The notes: a model not told the origin generated them from the sequence alone. 64,000 nt of DNA from Thermoactinomyces mirandus (GCF_013868055.1 NZ_JACEOL010000030.1:1-64000), one strand, 5' to 3'; shown: positions 9,465 to 19,590, numbered from the stretch's first letter. Made by a program: numbers and translations.

Positions 9465-10827
9465 AGAACGGGGCGCAAATGCCCGCGAGACGGCACTGGA
9501 TATATTGGTACAGCTGGAAACAAAACAGGCTTACAGCAATCTCCTTTTAAATCAGGTATTGGGGCAGTCCTGCCTGGATGACCGGGACAGGCGTCTGGTA
9601 ACCGAGCTGGTTTATGGAACGATCCAGCGGCTGAACACACTGGACTGGATTCTCGGCCAGTTGCTGAAAAAAGGCAGCAGGTCACTGGAACCCTGGGTAC
9701 GGCAACTGTTACGAATCGGCATTTACCAATTGCTTTATCTGGACCGGATTCCGGAGCGGGCAGCCATTTATGAAACCGTACAAATCAGCAAGAAAAGAGG
9801 ACATAAGGGAATTTCCGGCCTGGTCAACGGAGTTCTGCGTTCTTTTCTGAGAAAAAAGCAGCGGCTGACACCTCCCCGGAATCCGCAAACGCTCAGGGAA
9901 AAAGCGATATCGTATTCCCATCCGGAGTGGATGATTGAACGGATGGAACAGGTGTATGGTGCGGAAGAGACAAAAGCGGCCTTGCTTTCCAACCAGATAC
10001 CGCCCAAAGTAAGCATCCGGATCAATCAGCTGAAAATGGGGCGGGACCAATTTATCAAACTATGGCATGAAAGCGAAAAAGGGAAGGCCGAAGCCTCTGC
10101 GGTTGCCCCTGAAGGAGTTCTTATTCATGATGGCGGCAACCCGGCCTACAGTTCCTGGTTTCAAAAAGGTTTTTTTACGATTCAGGATGAAAGCTCGATG
10201 CTGGTCGCACGCGCCCTGTCACCCCGGCCGGGAATGAAAGTCCTGGACGTTTGTGCTGCGCCTGGCGGCAAAACCACGCATTTGGCGGAATTGATGGAAA
10301 ATCAGGGCGAGATATTGGCTTGTGATGTCCATGAACATAAATTGTCCCTGATCCGGTCAAATGTTTTGCGGTTAGGAATAAAAATTGTTTCTATTGCGCA
10401 ACAGGATGGAACCATGCTTGCCAAACGGTTTGCTCCCGGAACGTTTGATGCTATCCTGCTGGATGCTCCCTGTTCAGGCCTGGGTGTGATCCGTCGCAAA
10501 CCGGATCTGAAGTGGAGCAAGGAAGCCAGGAATATCGATTCCCTGGTCCGGCTGCAAAAGTCTCTGCTTGATTCGGCAGCCCCTCTGTTAAAAGCGGGAG
10601 GTGCGCTTGTCTACAGCACATGCACGTGGGAACCCCGCGAAAACGAAGAACAGGTTAAATCTTTTCTGAAGCGCCATCCGGATTTCGAAATGGACCGCCA
10701 GTTTGTGGAAAAGCTTTCTCCTGCAGTAAAAAAGGCTGCCCAAACGGGAACAGCCTGGGTACAAATATTGCCGCACCATTTGATGAGCGATGGATTTTTT
10801 ATTTCACGCGTTGTCAAAAAACGTTGA
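9454..10827 (+). CDS. rsmB: 16S rRNA (cytosine-967-C5)-methyltransferase RsmB
   Basis: 457 residues. It has an N-terminal NusB-like RNA-binding domain (about 1-150) and a C-terminal SAM-dependent methyltransferase domain. Motif I is VCAAPGGKTTHL near 265. The catalytic cysteines are in DAPCSGLG (near 336-343) and YSTCTW (near 386-391), the two-cysteine arrangement of RNA m5C methyltransferases. TTG start at 9454 with GAAGGAGAAAGG before it, overlapping the end of fmt by 11 bases. A terminator closes the coaBC-rsmB run. Confidence 0.95.
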   Translation: MKSEERGANARETALDILVQLETKQAYSNLLLNQVLGQSCLDDRDRRLVTELVYGTIQRLNTLDWILGQLLKKGSRSLEPWVRQLLRIGIYQLLYLDRIPERAAIYETVQISKKRGHKGISGLVNGVLRSFLRKKQRLTPPRNPQTLREKAISYSHPEWMIERMEQVYGAEETKAALLSNQIPPKVSIRINQLKMGRDQFIKLWHESEKGKAEASAVAPEGVLIHDGGNPAYSSWFQKGFFTIQDESSMLVARALSPRPGMKVLDVCAAPGGKTTHLAELMENQGEILACDVHEHKLSLIRSNVLRLGIKIVSIAQQDGTMLAKRFAPGTFDAILLDAPCSGLGVIRRKPDLKWSKEARNIDSLVRLQKSLLDSAAPLLKAGGALVYSTCTWEPRENEEQVKSFLKRHPDFEMDRQFVEKLSPAVKKAAQTGTAWVQILPHHLMSDGFFISRVVKKR

Positions 10828-10897
10828 TCCGGTTGCGGAACAGCCGGCCGGCAGCGCGGGAAACCACCGATGTTAAACAAAATTGCTTTCTGCCAGT

Positions 10898-10928
10898 ATC
10901 AGTGGATATTCCACTGATGCTTTTTTTT
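10898..10928 (+). terminator. Terminator after rsmB
   Basis: ATCAGTGGA-tat-TCCACTGAT followed by GC and eight T, a strong Rho-independent terminator. It separates the coaBC-rsmB run from the germination operon. Confidence 0.9.
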
Positions 10929-10982
10929 GCCGAAATGTATGATTTTATGGGATTGGTGACAAGTTATGAATGGTGATGATTA

Positions 10983-12563
10983 ATGAAAAAATCGGTTCGT
11001 ATTCTGCGCAGGGAAAGAAAAAAGAGGCAAAAATTGGAAGAATACAACCAGAAGCAGCTGGAACGGGTGATCAGTGATGAAGTTCCAGTATACAAAAATA
11101 TCGAACAGAATCTTGAATACGTCAAAAAAATTCTGGGGGATTCTTCGGACCTGGTTGTTCGTGAATTCAGGATTGACACTCTTAATATCAAAGTGGCGGT
11201 TGTTTACCTTGATGAATTGATTAACAAGGATATCACACAAAACTACCTGATTCGGCCATTAATGAAACTCAAGGAAAGTGAAGCGTTGCCGGGGGAACCG
11301 TGGGAGACCATTGTCAACGAGGTGCAAGCCGGGGAAACAAAAGAACTGGAGCAGATGAAGAAGGCGGTAGAAGGCCTGTTAAGCGGTGATACCATCCTGT
11401 TGGTTGATGATTTGGAGAAAGCGCTTTTGGTTGGAACCAAGGGTTGGGCAGGCAAAAATGTCGGTGAACCACGGGCGGAATCGGTGGTGCGGGGCCCGAC
11501 TGAAAGTTTGAATGAAACGCTGTCATCCAGCTTGGGCTTGATCCGGCATCGTTTGCGCGATCCTTCCCTACGTGTGAAATACCATACGATCGGCAAGCGG
11601 ACCAAAACTACCGTCGCTGTTCTGTATATTGAAGAAATCAGTGAAGAGGATATTGTCAAAGAGGTTGAAAAACGGATCAGAGAAATTGAGATTGACGGGA
11701 TTTTGGAAACAGGGTACATCGAGGAGTTGATCCAGGACCAGATCTGGACACCGTTTCCCCTGATGCAAAACACGGAACGCCCCGATTCCGTTGTGGCCCA
11801 CCTGCTGGAAGGAAAAGTGGCGATTCTGGTGGACGGGACACCGCATGCCCTGATAGCCCCCGCTGTATTCAGCCAGTTTTATAACAGCCCGGAAGATTAT
11901 TACGAGCGCTATTTAATATCCACTTTTTTGCGGTTTATCCGATTGCTCAGCCTGTTTATTGCTTTATTGCTGCCGGCGTTGTACATCGCTTTCGTTTCGT
12001 TTCATCCGGAAATGATTCCGTTTCAATTGGCGCTTGCGATGGCGGCGGGACGGGCAACCGTTCCTTTTTCTTCCATTATTGAAGCATTGATTATGGAGTT
12101 CAGTGTTGAGATTCTGCGGGAGGCCAGCATCCGGTTGCCAGGTCCGATCGGACCCACCATCGGGATTGTCGGTGCCCTTGTCATCGGGGATGCGGCAGTT
12201 TCTGCCGGGCTTGTTTCACCGGCTTTTGTAATTGTAGTTGCTTTAACGACAATCAGTTCCTATGCCAATCCAAACTATAATGCTGCCATCTCCGTCCGGT
12301 TAATCCGGTTTCCGTTGATGATCCTGGCGTCCATGTTCGGATTGATTGGCGTTATGTGCGGCTTGATGCTGCTTCTTCTTCATCTTGTGCAACTCCGGTC
12401 TTTCGGAGTTTCGTATATGTCCCCGTTCTCACCGTTAAATTTGCAGGGTCTCAAGGATTCCCTGGTGCGCATTCCGTGGCCCTGGATGAAAAAGCGTCCC
12501 GTGATCTTCAGAACCCATAATCAGACAAGGTTACATGAAGTGAGGAAAGAAAATGAGTCGTAA
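10983..12563 (+). CDS. Spore germination protein, GerA family (A subunit)
   Basis: 526 residues. The N-terminal half (about 1-310) is hydrophilic and rich in charged residues, matching the cytosolic domain of GerAA/GerKA proteins. The C-terminal half holds several membrane segments, starting RLLSLFIALLLPALYIAF (about 320-340) and including the conserved GPIGPTIGIVGALVIGDAAV stretch. The A, B and C subunits form a nutrient germinant receptor in the inner spore membrane, the A subunit contributing to channel assembly. First gene of a three-gene overlapping operon (10983-14845). Which germinant it senses cannot be read from sequence. Confidence 0.93.
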   Translation: MKKSVRILRRERKKRQKLEEYNQKQLERVISDEVPVYKNIEQNLEYVKKILGDSSDLVVREFRIDTLNIKVAVVYLDELINKDITQNYLIRPLMKLKESEALPGEPWETIVNEVQAGETKELEQMKKAVEGLLSGDTILLVDDLEKALLVGTKGWAGKNVGEPRAESVVRGPTESLNETLSSSLGLIRHRLRDPSLRVKYHTIGKRTKTTVAVLYIEEISEEDIVKEVEKRIREIEIDGILETGYIEELIQDQIWTPFPLMQNTERPDSVVAHLLEGKVAILVDGTPHALIAPAVFSQFYNSPEDYYERYLISTFLRFIRLLSLFIALLLPALYIAFVSFHPEMIPFQLALAMAAGRATVPFSSIIEALIMEFSVEILREASIRLPGPIGPTIGIVGALVIGDAAVSAGLVSPAFVIVVALTTISSYANPNYNAAISVRLIRFPLMILASMFGLIGVMCGLMLLLLHLVQLRSFGVSYMSPFSPLNLQGLKDSLVRIPWPWMKKRPVIFRTHNQTRLHEVRKENES

Positions 12564-13713
12564 AACAGCATCCAAAGATAAAATTACATCCTATCAGGCC
12601 TTTACCTTGCTCTATTCCACCCTGTTTGGAGTAGGTGTAATGACTTTGCCCCGGGATGTGGGAGAGAAGGCCGGAAACGATTTGGTCTGGGTGATTTTTT
12701 TATCCGGTTTCCTGGTATTCGTGCTGGTATATCTGATCAGTACCCTTTGTCAGCGCTTTCCCGGCATGACATTTACCCAGTATACAGCTGAAATCCTGGG
12801 GGGAAGTCAAAAAAAATGGATTGGAAAGGTTCTGAGCATCCCGTTTGTACTGATGGTGGTCGTTTTTTTTATTCTTGGAATTGGTACGGTCTTGCGGATG
12901 TTTGGGGAAACGATCACGAGTTCCATGCTGCGTCATACGCCGCTTGAAGCGATTATGCTGATCTTGATTCTGACAGTTGCCTTTGGTGCCGGCAGTAAGC
13001 TTGAAGTTATTGCCAAATTGAATGAATTCCTGTTTCCGATTACACTGGCACCGTTCCTGTTAATGCTTTTTGCGGCAGTTCAGCGCGGAGACTTTACCAA
13101 TATACTTCCTCTGTTTCAGATAAACCTTTCCAATATTATAGAAGCCATTCTCAGAGGAGGTTATTCTTTTGCGGGGTACCTGGTCATTATGATATTTGCC
13201 GGTTTTTATCAGGAACCGGGGAAGATGAAAAAGATTCACACCATCTCCCTCATTTCAATAATCGTTTCCTACTGGTATTTATGTGTGATTACCCTGGGGG
13301 TACTGGGGATTGAAGAAGTAAAAAACATCATGTTTCCTGTTTTGGAAGTGGCGAAATCGGTTAAGTTGGAAGATATGTTTTTTGAACGGATCGAAGCGGT
13401 CATTTTATCGATCTGGCTGGTGACCGCTTTTACATCCATATTAAATTTGTATGCCGCCTTTGTCCAAGTGATTATCGGGTTTTTTCATTTGTCTGAGAAA
13501 TATCGCCTCTGGATTTCCTTTTTGACAATGCCTGGTTTATTGCTCCTGGCAATGATCCCCAAAAATGTTCCGGAAATAGGGACTTATGGAGAAATCGTCG
13601 GCGTGTATGAAATAGGGGTTTCCTTGCTTGTTCCGCTTGTTCTTTTGCTTATAGCCGTGATTCGGAGAAAGAAAGGGGAAGTAAATCTTGAAATTGATTC
13701 TTCATCGAAGTAA
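12553..13713 (+). CDS. Spore germination protein, GerAB family (B subunit)
   Basis: 386 residues with about ten hydrophobic segments, from the amino acid/polyamine/organocation (APC) transporter superfamily. The opening SYQAFTLLYSTLFGVGVMTL and the following PRDVGEKAGNDLVW are typical of the Spore_permease (GerB) domain. B subunits bind the germinant within the membrane. It overlaps the A gene by 11 bases and the C gene by 26 bases, so the three subunits are translationally linked. Confidence 0.93.
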   Translation: MSRKTASKDKITSYQAFTLLYSTLFGVGVMTLPRDVGEKAGNDLVWVIFLSGFLVFVLVYLISTLCQRFPGMTFTQYTAEILGGSQKKWIGKVLSIPFVLMVVVFFILGIGTVLRMFGETITSSMLRHTPLEAIMLILILTVAFGAGSKLEVIAKLNEFLFPITLAPFLLMLFAAVQRGDFTNILPLFQINLSNIIEAILRGGYSFAGYLVIMIFAGFYQEPGKMKKIHTISLISIIVSYWYLCVITLGVLGIEEVKNIMFPVLEVAKSVKLEDMFFERIEAVILSIWLVTAFTSILNLYAAFVQVIIGFFHLSEKYRLWISFLTMPGLLLLAMIPKNVPEIGTYGEIVGVYEIGVSLLVPLVLLLIAVIRRKKGEVNLEIDSSSK

Positions 13714-14845
13714 AAAATGGCTTGCCATGGTTGCCATATTAACCTTGTCGTCCTTCCTGCTGTATGGCTGCTGGGACAGCCGGGAACTTGAAAAAAGGGC
13801 TACGGTAGCCGCAATGGCTGTGGATAAAAGCCCCCAGGGTTATGAATTATCGGTTCAGGTACCCAGCCCGCGCAAGACGACCGGCGGAGGTGGCGGTGGA
13901 GGCGGCGATGGCGGTGGTGTAGGTGGCGACGGAGCTGTCGAGATATTTTCCGGAGAAGGCCGGTCTTTCCATGAAGCGATGCAACAGATTGAATCCAAAG
14001 TCAACTTCCCCTTGTTTATCGGCCATATGCAACTGTTGCTGATCAGTGACGAGGTGGCAAGAGAAGGAATATTTCCTTTGCTGGACGGTTTGAGAAGAAG
14101 TCTGGAAATACGCCGTCATTTGTGGCCTGTTGTTATTTTGGGAAAAGCAAAGGATGCGCTGAAAGTACAAGTTCCTCTGGAAGAGATCCCGATTGAGTAT
14201 TTGCGCACGCTCATTGGGTCTGGCATTGATAATGGTCGCTTCGCCTGGCTGGGAATGGGAGAGGTTTCTGAAAATCTTTCGGATCCGGTGAGGCAGTCGC
14301 CCATTCTCAATGCATTCAGTGTTACTGAAAAACGGTTCATCTGGGAAGGAATAGCCATTTTAAGGCATGACCGGTTGATTGGCCTTGTTCAACATCCCTT
14401 GGTTACCCCGCTGCTGCAAATCCGCAAGCAGATGGTTGGCTGGCCGATGGCCATATCCTGTCCAAAAAAGAAAGGGCGGATTATATTTGTCCCCCGTAAT
14501 ATTGTTCGAACCATTGATATATCTGAGAAGCCGCAGATCGATGTAACAGTAAAGGTGGAGGGAGAAATAGCTGTCAAAGAGTGCTATTCGTTTCAGATGG
14601 ATCATCCGCGAAAGTATGAATTGATAAATCATTTATTGGAAAAGGAGTACGAAAAAGCGGCGAAAATGCTTGTGGATAAAGCCCAAAAGGATTTCAGAAC
14701 CGATATCTTCACATTCGGCAAACATATCCATGCTTACTATCCCCGGCTTTTCAGGCAAATTGATTGGATGCACAATCACAACCAGATCCCTGTTCGTGTC
14801 CGGTATGAGGTGGAAGTGCGAAGAGTCGGGCTGGAGTCGGGATAA
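13688..14845 (+). CDS. Spore germination lipoprotein, Ger(x)C family (C subunit)
   Basis: 385 residues. The N-terminal signal peptide ends in a lipobox (LLYGC, Cys near 28) followed by the family hallmark WDSRELEKRA. The lipid-anchored C subunit completes the germinant receptor on the outer face of the inner spore membrane. TTG start at 13688 with GAAAGGGGAAG upstream. After the first beta region there is a run of eight glycines followed by more Gly/Asp (about residues 65-82), a flexible loop also seen in related GerC proteins. The operon has no clear terminator directly after the gene. Confidence 0.92.
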   Translation: MKLILHRSKKWLAMVAILTLSSFLLYGCWDSRELEKRATVAAMAVDKSPQGYELSVQVPSPRKTTGGGGGGGGDGGGVGGDGAVEIFSGEGRSFHEAMQQIESKVNFPLFIGHMQLLLISDEVAREGIFPLLDGLRRSLEIRRHLWPVVILGKAKDALKVQVPLEEIPIEYLRTLIGSGIDNGRFAWLGMGEVSENLSDPVRQSPILNAFSVTEKRFIWEGIAILRHDRLIGLVQHPLVTPLLQIRKQMVGWPMAISCPKKKGRIIFVPRNIVRTIDISEKPQIDVTVKVEGEIAVKECYSFQMDHPRKYELINHLLEKEYEKAAKMLVDKAQKDFRTDIFTFGKHIHAYYPRLFRQIDWMHNHNQIPVRVRYEVEVRRVGLESG

Positions 14846-14979
14846 GATTAAAGGAACGGGTAAAGTTTCAAAAATAAAAGAGTGATTTGACGAATATCGG
14901 GATGAATTCTGGCCAGCCGTGCCGGTTGTGACAGAAGACAAAAATGTTCATCGGCAGTCTCTTTTCTTTCATTGTTGCT

Positions 14980-14989
14980 ATGATATAAT
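14980..14989 (+). promoter_or_regulatory. Extended -10 promoter for rlmN
   Basis: TATGATATAAT contains a perfect TATAAT (14984-14989) preceded by TG-n, the extended -10 signature. The -35 region is poor, which is usual for this class. It lies 70 bases before the rlmN start. Confidence 0.55.
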
Positions 14990-15058
14990 AAGAAAAGTTT
15001 TGAACAGGCGTTCCCTGTTCAAACATGGCTGCCAGCAAAGGAATTGGTGAGACATTGC

Positions 15059-16093
15059 ATGAAACCTTTAGCATATGATTTGGATTACGAGAATTGGAAA
15101 GAATGGATGAAAGAGCAGAACCAACCGGAGTTTCGAGCCAGGCAGGTTATGGATTGGCTATACATCAAACGGGTTGTTTCCTTTCAGGAAATGACGAATC
15201 TTCCAAAAGTATTGCGGCAAACACTGGAGGAAACATTTCACCTGAAATCGCTCAGGATTATTGCCAGACAGGTTTCCCAAGACGGAACCGTGAAATTTCT
15301 GTTCGGCCTGTATGACCAACATGCCATTGAAACAGTTCTGATGCGGCATGATTACGGGATCAGCGTCTGTGTGACCACTCAGGTCGGTTGCCGCATGGGA
15401 TGTACCTTTTGTGCATCAACGCTGGTCGGTCTGAAACGGAATTTGAGCAGCGGCGAAATTGTTGCCCAGGTTTTGATGGCCCAAAAGTACCTGGATCAAT
15501 CCGATGAACGGGTCAAATCCGTTGTTGTAATGGGATCCGGCGAGCCATTTGAAAATTACGGGCCAACCATGCGCTTTGTGCGGATGATCAATCATCCCCG
15601 TGGTTTAAATATTGGACAAAGGCATATTACCGTTTCCACCAGTGGCGTGGTGCCCAATATCTATCGGTTTGCCGACGAGGACTGGCAGGTGCGGCTGGCC
15701 ATTTCTCTGCACGCACCCAATCAGGAACTGCGGTCAAAATTGATGCCTGTCAGCCGCAAGTATCCGCTTGCCGATTTAATGGACGCATGCAGGTACTATT
15801 TGGAGAAAACCGGGCGTAGAATCACTTTTGAGTACGCCTTGATCGGCGGAAAAAATGATCAGAAGGAAAATGCCCATGAATTGGGGAAGCTGTTGCAGGA
15901 TATGAATTGCCTGGTGAATCTGATTCCGGTAAACTATGTTCCGGAACGCAATTACAAGCGGACACTGCGGAGCCAAATCTTTGATTTCAAACGGATTTTG
16001 GACTCATACCATGTAAATTCAACCATCCGCAGAGAGCATGGTCATGATATTGATGCGGCATGCGGACAATTGCGGGCTAAATATGGACAGTAA
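15059..16093 (+). CDS. rlmN: Dual-specificity 23S rRNA/tRNA m2A methyltransferase RlmN
   Basis: 344 residues. A radical-SAM enzyme that methylates A2503 of 23S rRNA and A37 of some tRNAs. The iron-sulfur motif CRMGCTFC (Cys near 111, 115, 118) and the conserved GSGEPFENY, ITVSTSG and LHAPNQELR stretches are present, and the C-terminal catalytic Cys lies in DAACGQL. The ATG at 15059 is chosen because GGTGAG stands 8 bases before it and homologues begin near here; a TTG at 15044 would add five residues. In Bacillales rlmN precedes prpC-prkC, as here. Confidence 0.95.
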   Translation: MKPLAYDLDYENWKEWMKEQNQPEFRARQVMDWLYIKRVVSFQEMTNLPKVLRQTLEETFHLKSLRIIARQVSQDGTVKFLFGLYDQHAIETVLMRHDYGISVCVTTQVGCRMGCTFCASTLVGLKRNLSSGEIVAQVLMAQKYLDQSDERVKSVVVMGSGEPFENYGPTMRFVRMINHPRGLNIGQRHITVSTSGVVPNIYRFADEDWQVRLAISLHAPNQELRSKLMPVSRKYPLADLMDACRYYLEKTGRRITFEYALIGGKNDQKENAHELGKLLQDMNCLVNLIPVNYVPERNYKRTLRSQIFDFKRILDSYHVNSTIRREHGHDIDAACGQLRAKYGQ

Positions 16094-16223
16094 AAAGATC
16101 AGCTTGGGCAACCTGCATCAGGGAAGATCATTTCCAAGGAAAACGCAAAGGTTGAGATAACGGTATTTCCTCTTTTTGAATGTTCAACCAAGGGAATACA
16201 TGAAAGGGAAAGGGGTAACCGGA

Positions 16224-16976
16224 ATGGAGCTAGCACGGCGCACAGACATAGGCCGTGTGCGTGATCTTAATGAAGACAGCACGGGCCTGATTGTGACCAA
16301 ATCCGGGGCTGTGATTGCTATTGTTGCGGATGGAATGGGTGGGCACTTGGCAGGAGATGTGGCAAGTCGCAAAACCGTCGATACAATTGAAAAAGTAGTC
16401 GCTGCCCAACCCTTGGATATTTCCACAGATGAAAAAAGCAATTTGCTTCTTCAGGCAGTCGGTAAAGCCAATGAAACAGTATATAAAATGGCGTCTGAAA
16501 ACAACCAGTATAAAGGGATGGGGACGACCGTCATCGCGTCGATCGTTGATACCAGGGAGATTGTACTGGCCCACGTGGGGGACAGCCGTGCTTATATACT
16601 GCATAAAGACGGGCTTTATCAATTGACCGAAGATCACTCTTATGTGAATCTCCTGCGAAAACATGGGCAAATTACAGCAGAAGAAGCCAAAAACCATCCA
16701 CAACGCAATATGATTGTGCGAGCCGTCGGGACAAGTGAAGAGGTAGAAGTAGATCTGATTAACACCCCATGGAATCAAGGAGATATGTTGCTCCTTTGCT
16801 CAGACGGACTGACTACTATGATTAACGAGAGGGAAATCGGGCTTGTTTTATCTTCCACCACCATGTCTTTGGATGAAAAAGCGGATCAACTGATCAAATT
16901 GGCGCTGGACGCCGGCGGAACAGATAATATTTCCCTTATTCTTCTAAGGCATACAGGAAGGTCAGCGACATCTTAA
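16224..16976 (+). CDS. prpC: PP2C-type serine/threonine phosphatase PrpC (Stp)
   Basis: 250 residues, close to the 254 of B. subtilis PrpC. Dephosphorylates targets of the kinase PrkC. PPM/PP2C metal-binding motifs are clear: RDLNEDS near 12-18, VADGMGGHLAGDVAS near 35-50, HVGDSRAYI near 118-126, and CSDGLTTM and GGTDNISL in the C-terminal part. I choose the ATG at 16224 (MELARRTDIG) with AAAGGGG upstream; the longer frame from 16176 is not supported. prkC follows 21 bases later. Confidence 0.95.
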   Translation: MELARRTDIGRVRDLNEDSTGLIVTKSGAVIAIVADGMGGHLAGDVASRKTVDTIEKVVAAQPLDISTDEKSNLLLQAVGKANETVYKMASENNQYKGMGTTVIASIVDTREIVLAHVGDSRAYILHKDGLYQLTEDHSYVNLLRKHGQITAEEAKNHPQRNMIVRAVGTSEEVEVDLINTPWNQGDMLLLCSDGLTTMINEREIGLVLSSTTMSLDEKADQLIKLALDAGGTDNISLILLRHTGRSATS

Positions 16977-16997
16977 TTGGGTTCAAGGAGGAACAAA

Positions 16998-18680
16998 GTG
17001 ACCATGCAGATGGAAGGGAAGAAGCTGGGGGGACGTTATGAGATAGTCAGCCGCGTTGGCGGCGGAGGAATGGCAGTCGTATATAAAGCAAAAGACCTGC
17101 TGCTCAACCGCTTTGTGGCAATTAAAGTCCTGAGTGAATCCCTCAGTAATGATTCGGAGTTTATACGTCGTTTTAGCCGGGAAGCCCAAGCTGCTGCCAG
17201 CTTGTCTCACCCGAACATTGTCAATGTATATGATGTGGGACGCGACCAGTATACCCATTATATTGTGATGGAGTTAGTCGAAGGACCAACCCTGAAACAG
17301 TATATTCAGGAGCGGGGATCGCTGCCTGTACAGGAAGCGGCTGCGATTGCCGTCCAGATCTGTGATGGATTGGCGCACGCTCATGAAAACCAGATTGTAC
17401 ACCGTGATATCAAGCCTCACAATATTTTGCTTGGCGCAAATGGACGTGCCAAAGTGACGGATTTCGGGATTGCCCGTGCAGCCAGTTCGTCTACCATTAC
17501 CCAGCAAGGATCGGTGATGGGCTCTGTCCATTATTTTTCTCCGGAACAGGCGCGCGGAGGGGTCATTGGTGAAAAATCGGATCTCTATTCGCTGGGGGTC
17601 GTCATGTATGAAATGTTAACGGGGCGCCTGCCGTTTGACGGAGATTCAGCAATCAGCATTGCCCTGAAACATTTACAGGAAACCCCTGTCGATCCGCGCA
17701 ATTATAACAGCCAGATTCCGGATGCTTTGGCGGAACTGGTTATGCGCGCACTCAACAAGGATCCCAACCAACGGTTTGCTTCGGCGCGCGATATGATGAA
17801 AGAAATCCAGTATGCGGTGCAACTGCCTCACCATATGGAGCCTAATTGGGTCAATCAGCGGAACAGCCGGCAGCAAGAGATGTACCAGACGATTCCGTTA
17901 ACCGACAATGATCCTCCTGTGGCAACCGGAAATTATGAAGAAGAGGAGTATCAGTCACCGGTACAGCGGCCCGAAATTCGTTCGGGGCAGAACCGCAGAT
18001 CACAACATGCTTCCAAAAAGTCGCTTGGTGACCGGACACTGGCCAATCTCGAACGATTGAAAAATATTCCCGATGAGGAAAAAACGGTCTTTCAACGGAC
18101 AGTCGTCTGGCTGGAAAATGTGCAGGCCAACCTTCCGTGGTGGCAAAAAATGCTGTTCGGCCTGTTTACCATTGCTGTCATCGTCATGTTAAGCATTTGG
18201 GGCTTTACTACCGTCTGGGGATTATTTACCGGGGATGGCGGTGGTTCTACAGAAAATCAAGCGGTTACGACCATTCCATCTTTCAGCACGGTAGAAGATG
18301 CGAAGAATTTTGCGAAACAGCATAACCTGCCTGAGCCCGAAGTAAGATTTGTAGCCGATGCTGATCCCGGGCAAGTGGCAGAACAGAATCCCAAAGCCGG
18401 ATCGGAATTTTCATCAAATACTCAAATTACGCTTAAAGTCGGTTTGGACGGCATTATGGTAAAAGATTATACCGGAGAATATGAATCCAATTTGCCGAGT
18501 AAAGAAAATGGTTATCATATCAAAAAATTCTGGTGTGCAAATGGTACCGGACCCAGGAATACCGTGTTTAAACAGGAACCTGAACCTGGATCAGCAGTTA
18601 AAAAAGGCGGAACGATAAAAGTTTATCTCAATACCCCTACGGTTGCTGATGCCACCTCAGGGTGCATTCCTGCAAAATAA
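16998..18680 (+). CDS. prkC: Membrane serine/threonine kinase PrkC with PASTA domains
   Basis: 560 residues. A Hanks-type kinase domain occupies about 9-270: Gly-rich loop VGGGGMAVVY, VAIKVL Lys near 43, HRDIKPHN near 135, DFG near 155. One transmembrane helix (about 385-410) leads to an extracellular region with roughly two PASTA-like repeats. B. subtilis PrkC is longer, with three PASTA repeats; PrkC senses muropeptides and can trigger spore germination. The C-terminal repeat is divergent and carries two Cys (FWCANG, SGCIPAK) that might form a disulfide. The GTG at 16998 has AAGGAGG six bases upstream; a nearby ATG at 17004 is possible. Confidence 0.94.
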   Translation: MTMQMEGKKLGGRYEIVSRVGGGGMAVVYKAKDLLLNRFVAIKVLSESLSNDSEFIRRFSREAQAAASLSHPNIVNVYDVGRDQYTHYIVMELVEGPTLKQYIQERGSLPVQEAAAIAVQICDGLAHAHENQIVHRDIKPHNILLGANGRAKVTDFGIARAASSSTITQQGSVMGSVHYFSPEQARGGVIGEKSDLYSLGVVMYEMLTGRLPFDGDSAISIALKHLQETPVDPRNYNSQIPDALAELVMRALNKDPNQRFASARDMMKEIQYAVQLPHHMEPNWVNQRNSRQQEMYQTIPLTDNDPPVATGNYEEEEYQSPVQRPEIRSGQNRRSQHASKKSLGDRTLANLERLKNIPDEEKTVFQRTVVWLENVQANLPWWQKMLFGLFTIAVIVMLSIWGFTTVWGLFTGDGGGSTENQAVTTIPSFSTVEDAKNFAKQHNLPEPEVRFVADADPGQVAEQNPKAGSEFSSNTQITLKVGLDGIMVKDYTGEYESNLPSKENGYHIKKFWCANGTGPRNTVFKQEPEPGSAVKKGGTIKVYLNTPTVADATSGCIPAK

Positions 18681-18696
18681 AAAAAGGAGGTCTCCT

Positions 18697-19590
18697 ATGC
18701 CAATTGGTCAAATCGTGAAAGCAATCAGCGGGTTCTACTATGTGCGCACGGATGATGGAAAGCTGTTCAAATGCCGTGCGCGCGGAGTTTTCAAGTTTGA
18801 AAAAAAGAAGCTGACCCCGCTGGTTGGCGATTTGGTAGAGATGGAACAGACGGGGTTGGACGAGGGCGTGGTGACCTCTGTTCAACCCCGTACTTCTGAA
18901 TTGATCCGCCCGCCGATCGCCAATACCGATCAAGCAGTGGTGGTCTGTTCATTGCGGCAGCCCCGTTACCAGCAGATGCCGCTTGACCGTTTTCTGGTTC
19001 ATGGTGAACGCGAGGGATTGAAAATCGTAATAGTACTGACAAAAAAAGACCTCATCCGCGATGAAGAGGAGATTGAGCAAATTCGGGCGGTTTACGAGCC
19101 GGCCAATTATCCGGTTCTTGCCACAAGCATCAAAACACAGGAAGGAATCGGGGAACTGAAACAATGCCTGAAAGGAAAAGTTTCCGTTTTTGCCGGCCAA
19201 TCGGGTGTGGGAAAAAGTTCTCTCCTGAATCAACTGTTGCCTGATCGGGTTTTGGAAACCGGAAAAGTAAGCGCTAAAATCGGGCGTGGCCGTCATACAA
19301 CACGACAAGTGGAACTGCTCCCCCTCGCTGAAGGAGGGCAAGTGGCGGATACGCCTGGTTTTAGCCAGCTTCAGTTTAAAGGCATGAAACCGGACGAGCT
19401 GGGGCAATGCTTTCCGGAAATACACGTGCGATCTTCCGATTGCCGTTTTCGTGGATGTCTGCATATCAATGAACCGGATTGTGCGGTGAAAGATGCGCTT
19501 GAGCAAGGAGCGATTGCCGGCAGCCGTTACCAACACTACAAACATTTCTTGACAGAAATCAAGGAAGCCATGGTTAGGAGGTATACATGA
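18697..19590 (+). CDS. rsgA: Ribosome small-subunit GTPase RsgA
   Basis: 297 residues. A circularly permuted GTPase that checks late maturation of the 30S subunit. Order of parts: N-terminal OB fold (about 1-70), GTPase with the G4 motif (TKKD) before G1 GQSGVGKSS (near 167-175) and DTPGF (near 218), then a C-terminal zinc motif with Cys-Cys-His-Cys ([15 protein letters not shown]). The ATG at 18697 has AAAAAGGAGG upstream; the 18 codons before it are rejected. It overlaps rpe by four bases (ATGA). Confidence 0.95.
   Translation: MPIGQIVKAISGFYYVRTDDGKLFKCRARGVFKFEKKKLTPLVGDLVEMEQTGLDEGVVTSVQPRTSELIRPPIANTDQAVVVCSLRQPRYQQMPLDRFLVHGEREGLKIVIVLTKKDLIRDEEEIEQIRAVYEPANYPVLATSIKTQEGIGELKQCLKGKVSVFAGQSGVGKSSLLNQLLPDRVLETGKVSAKIGRGRHTTRQVELLPLAEGGQVADTPGFSQLQFKGMKPDELGQCFPEIHVRSSDCRFRGCLHINEPDCAVKDALEQGAIAGSRYQHYKHFLTEIKEAMVRRYT

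Noticed and set aside
13870-13940. Glycine run in GerC as a sign of a novel domain
   Set aside because: Gly-rich loops at this place are known in other GerC proteins, so it is not unusual.
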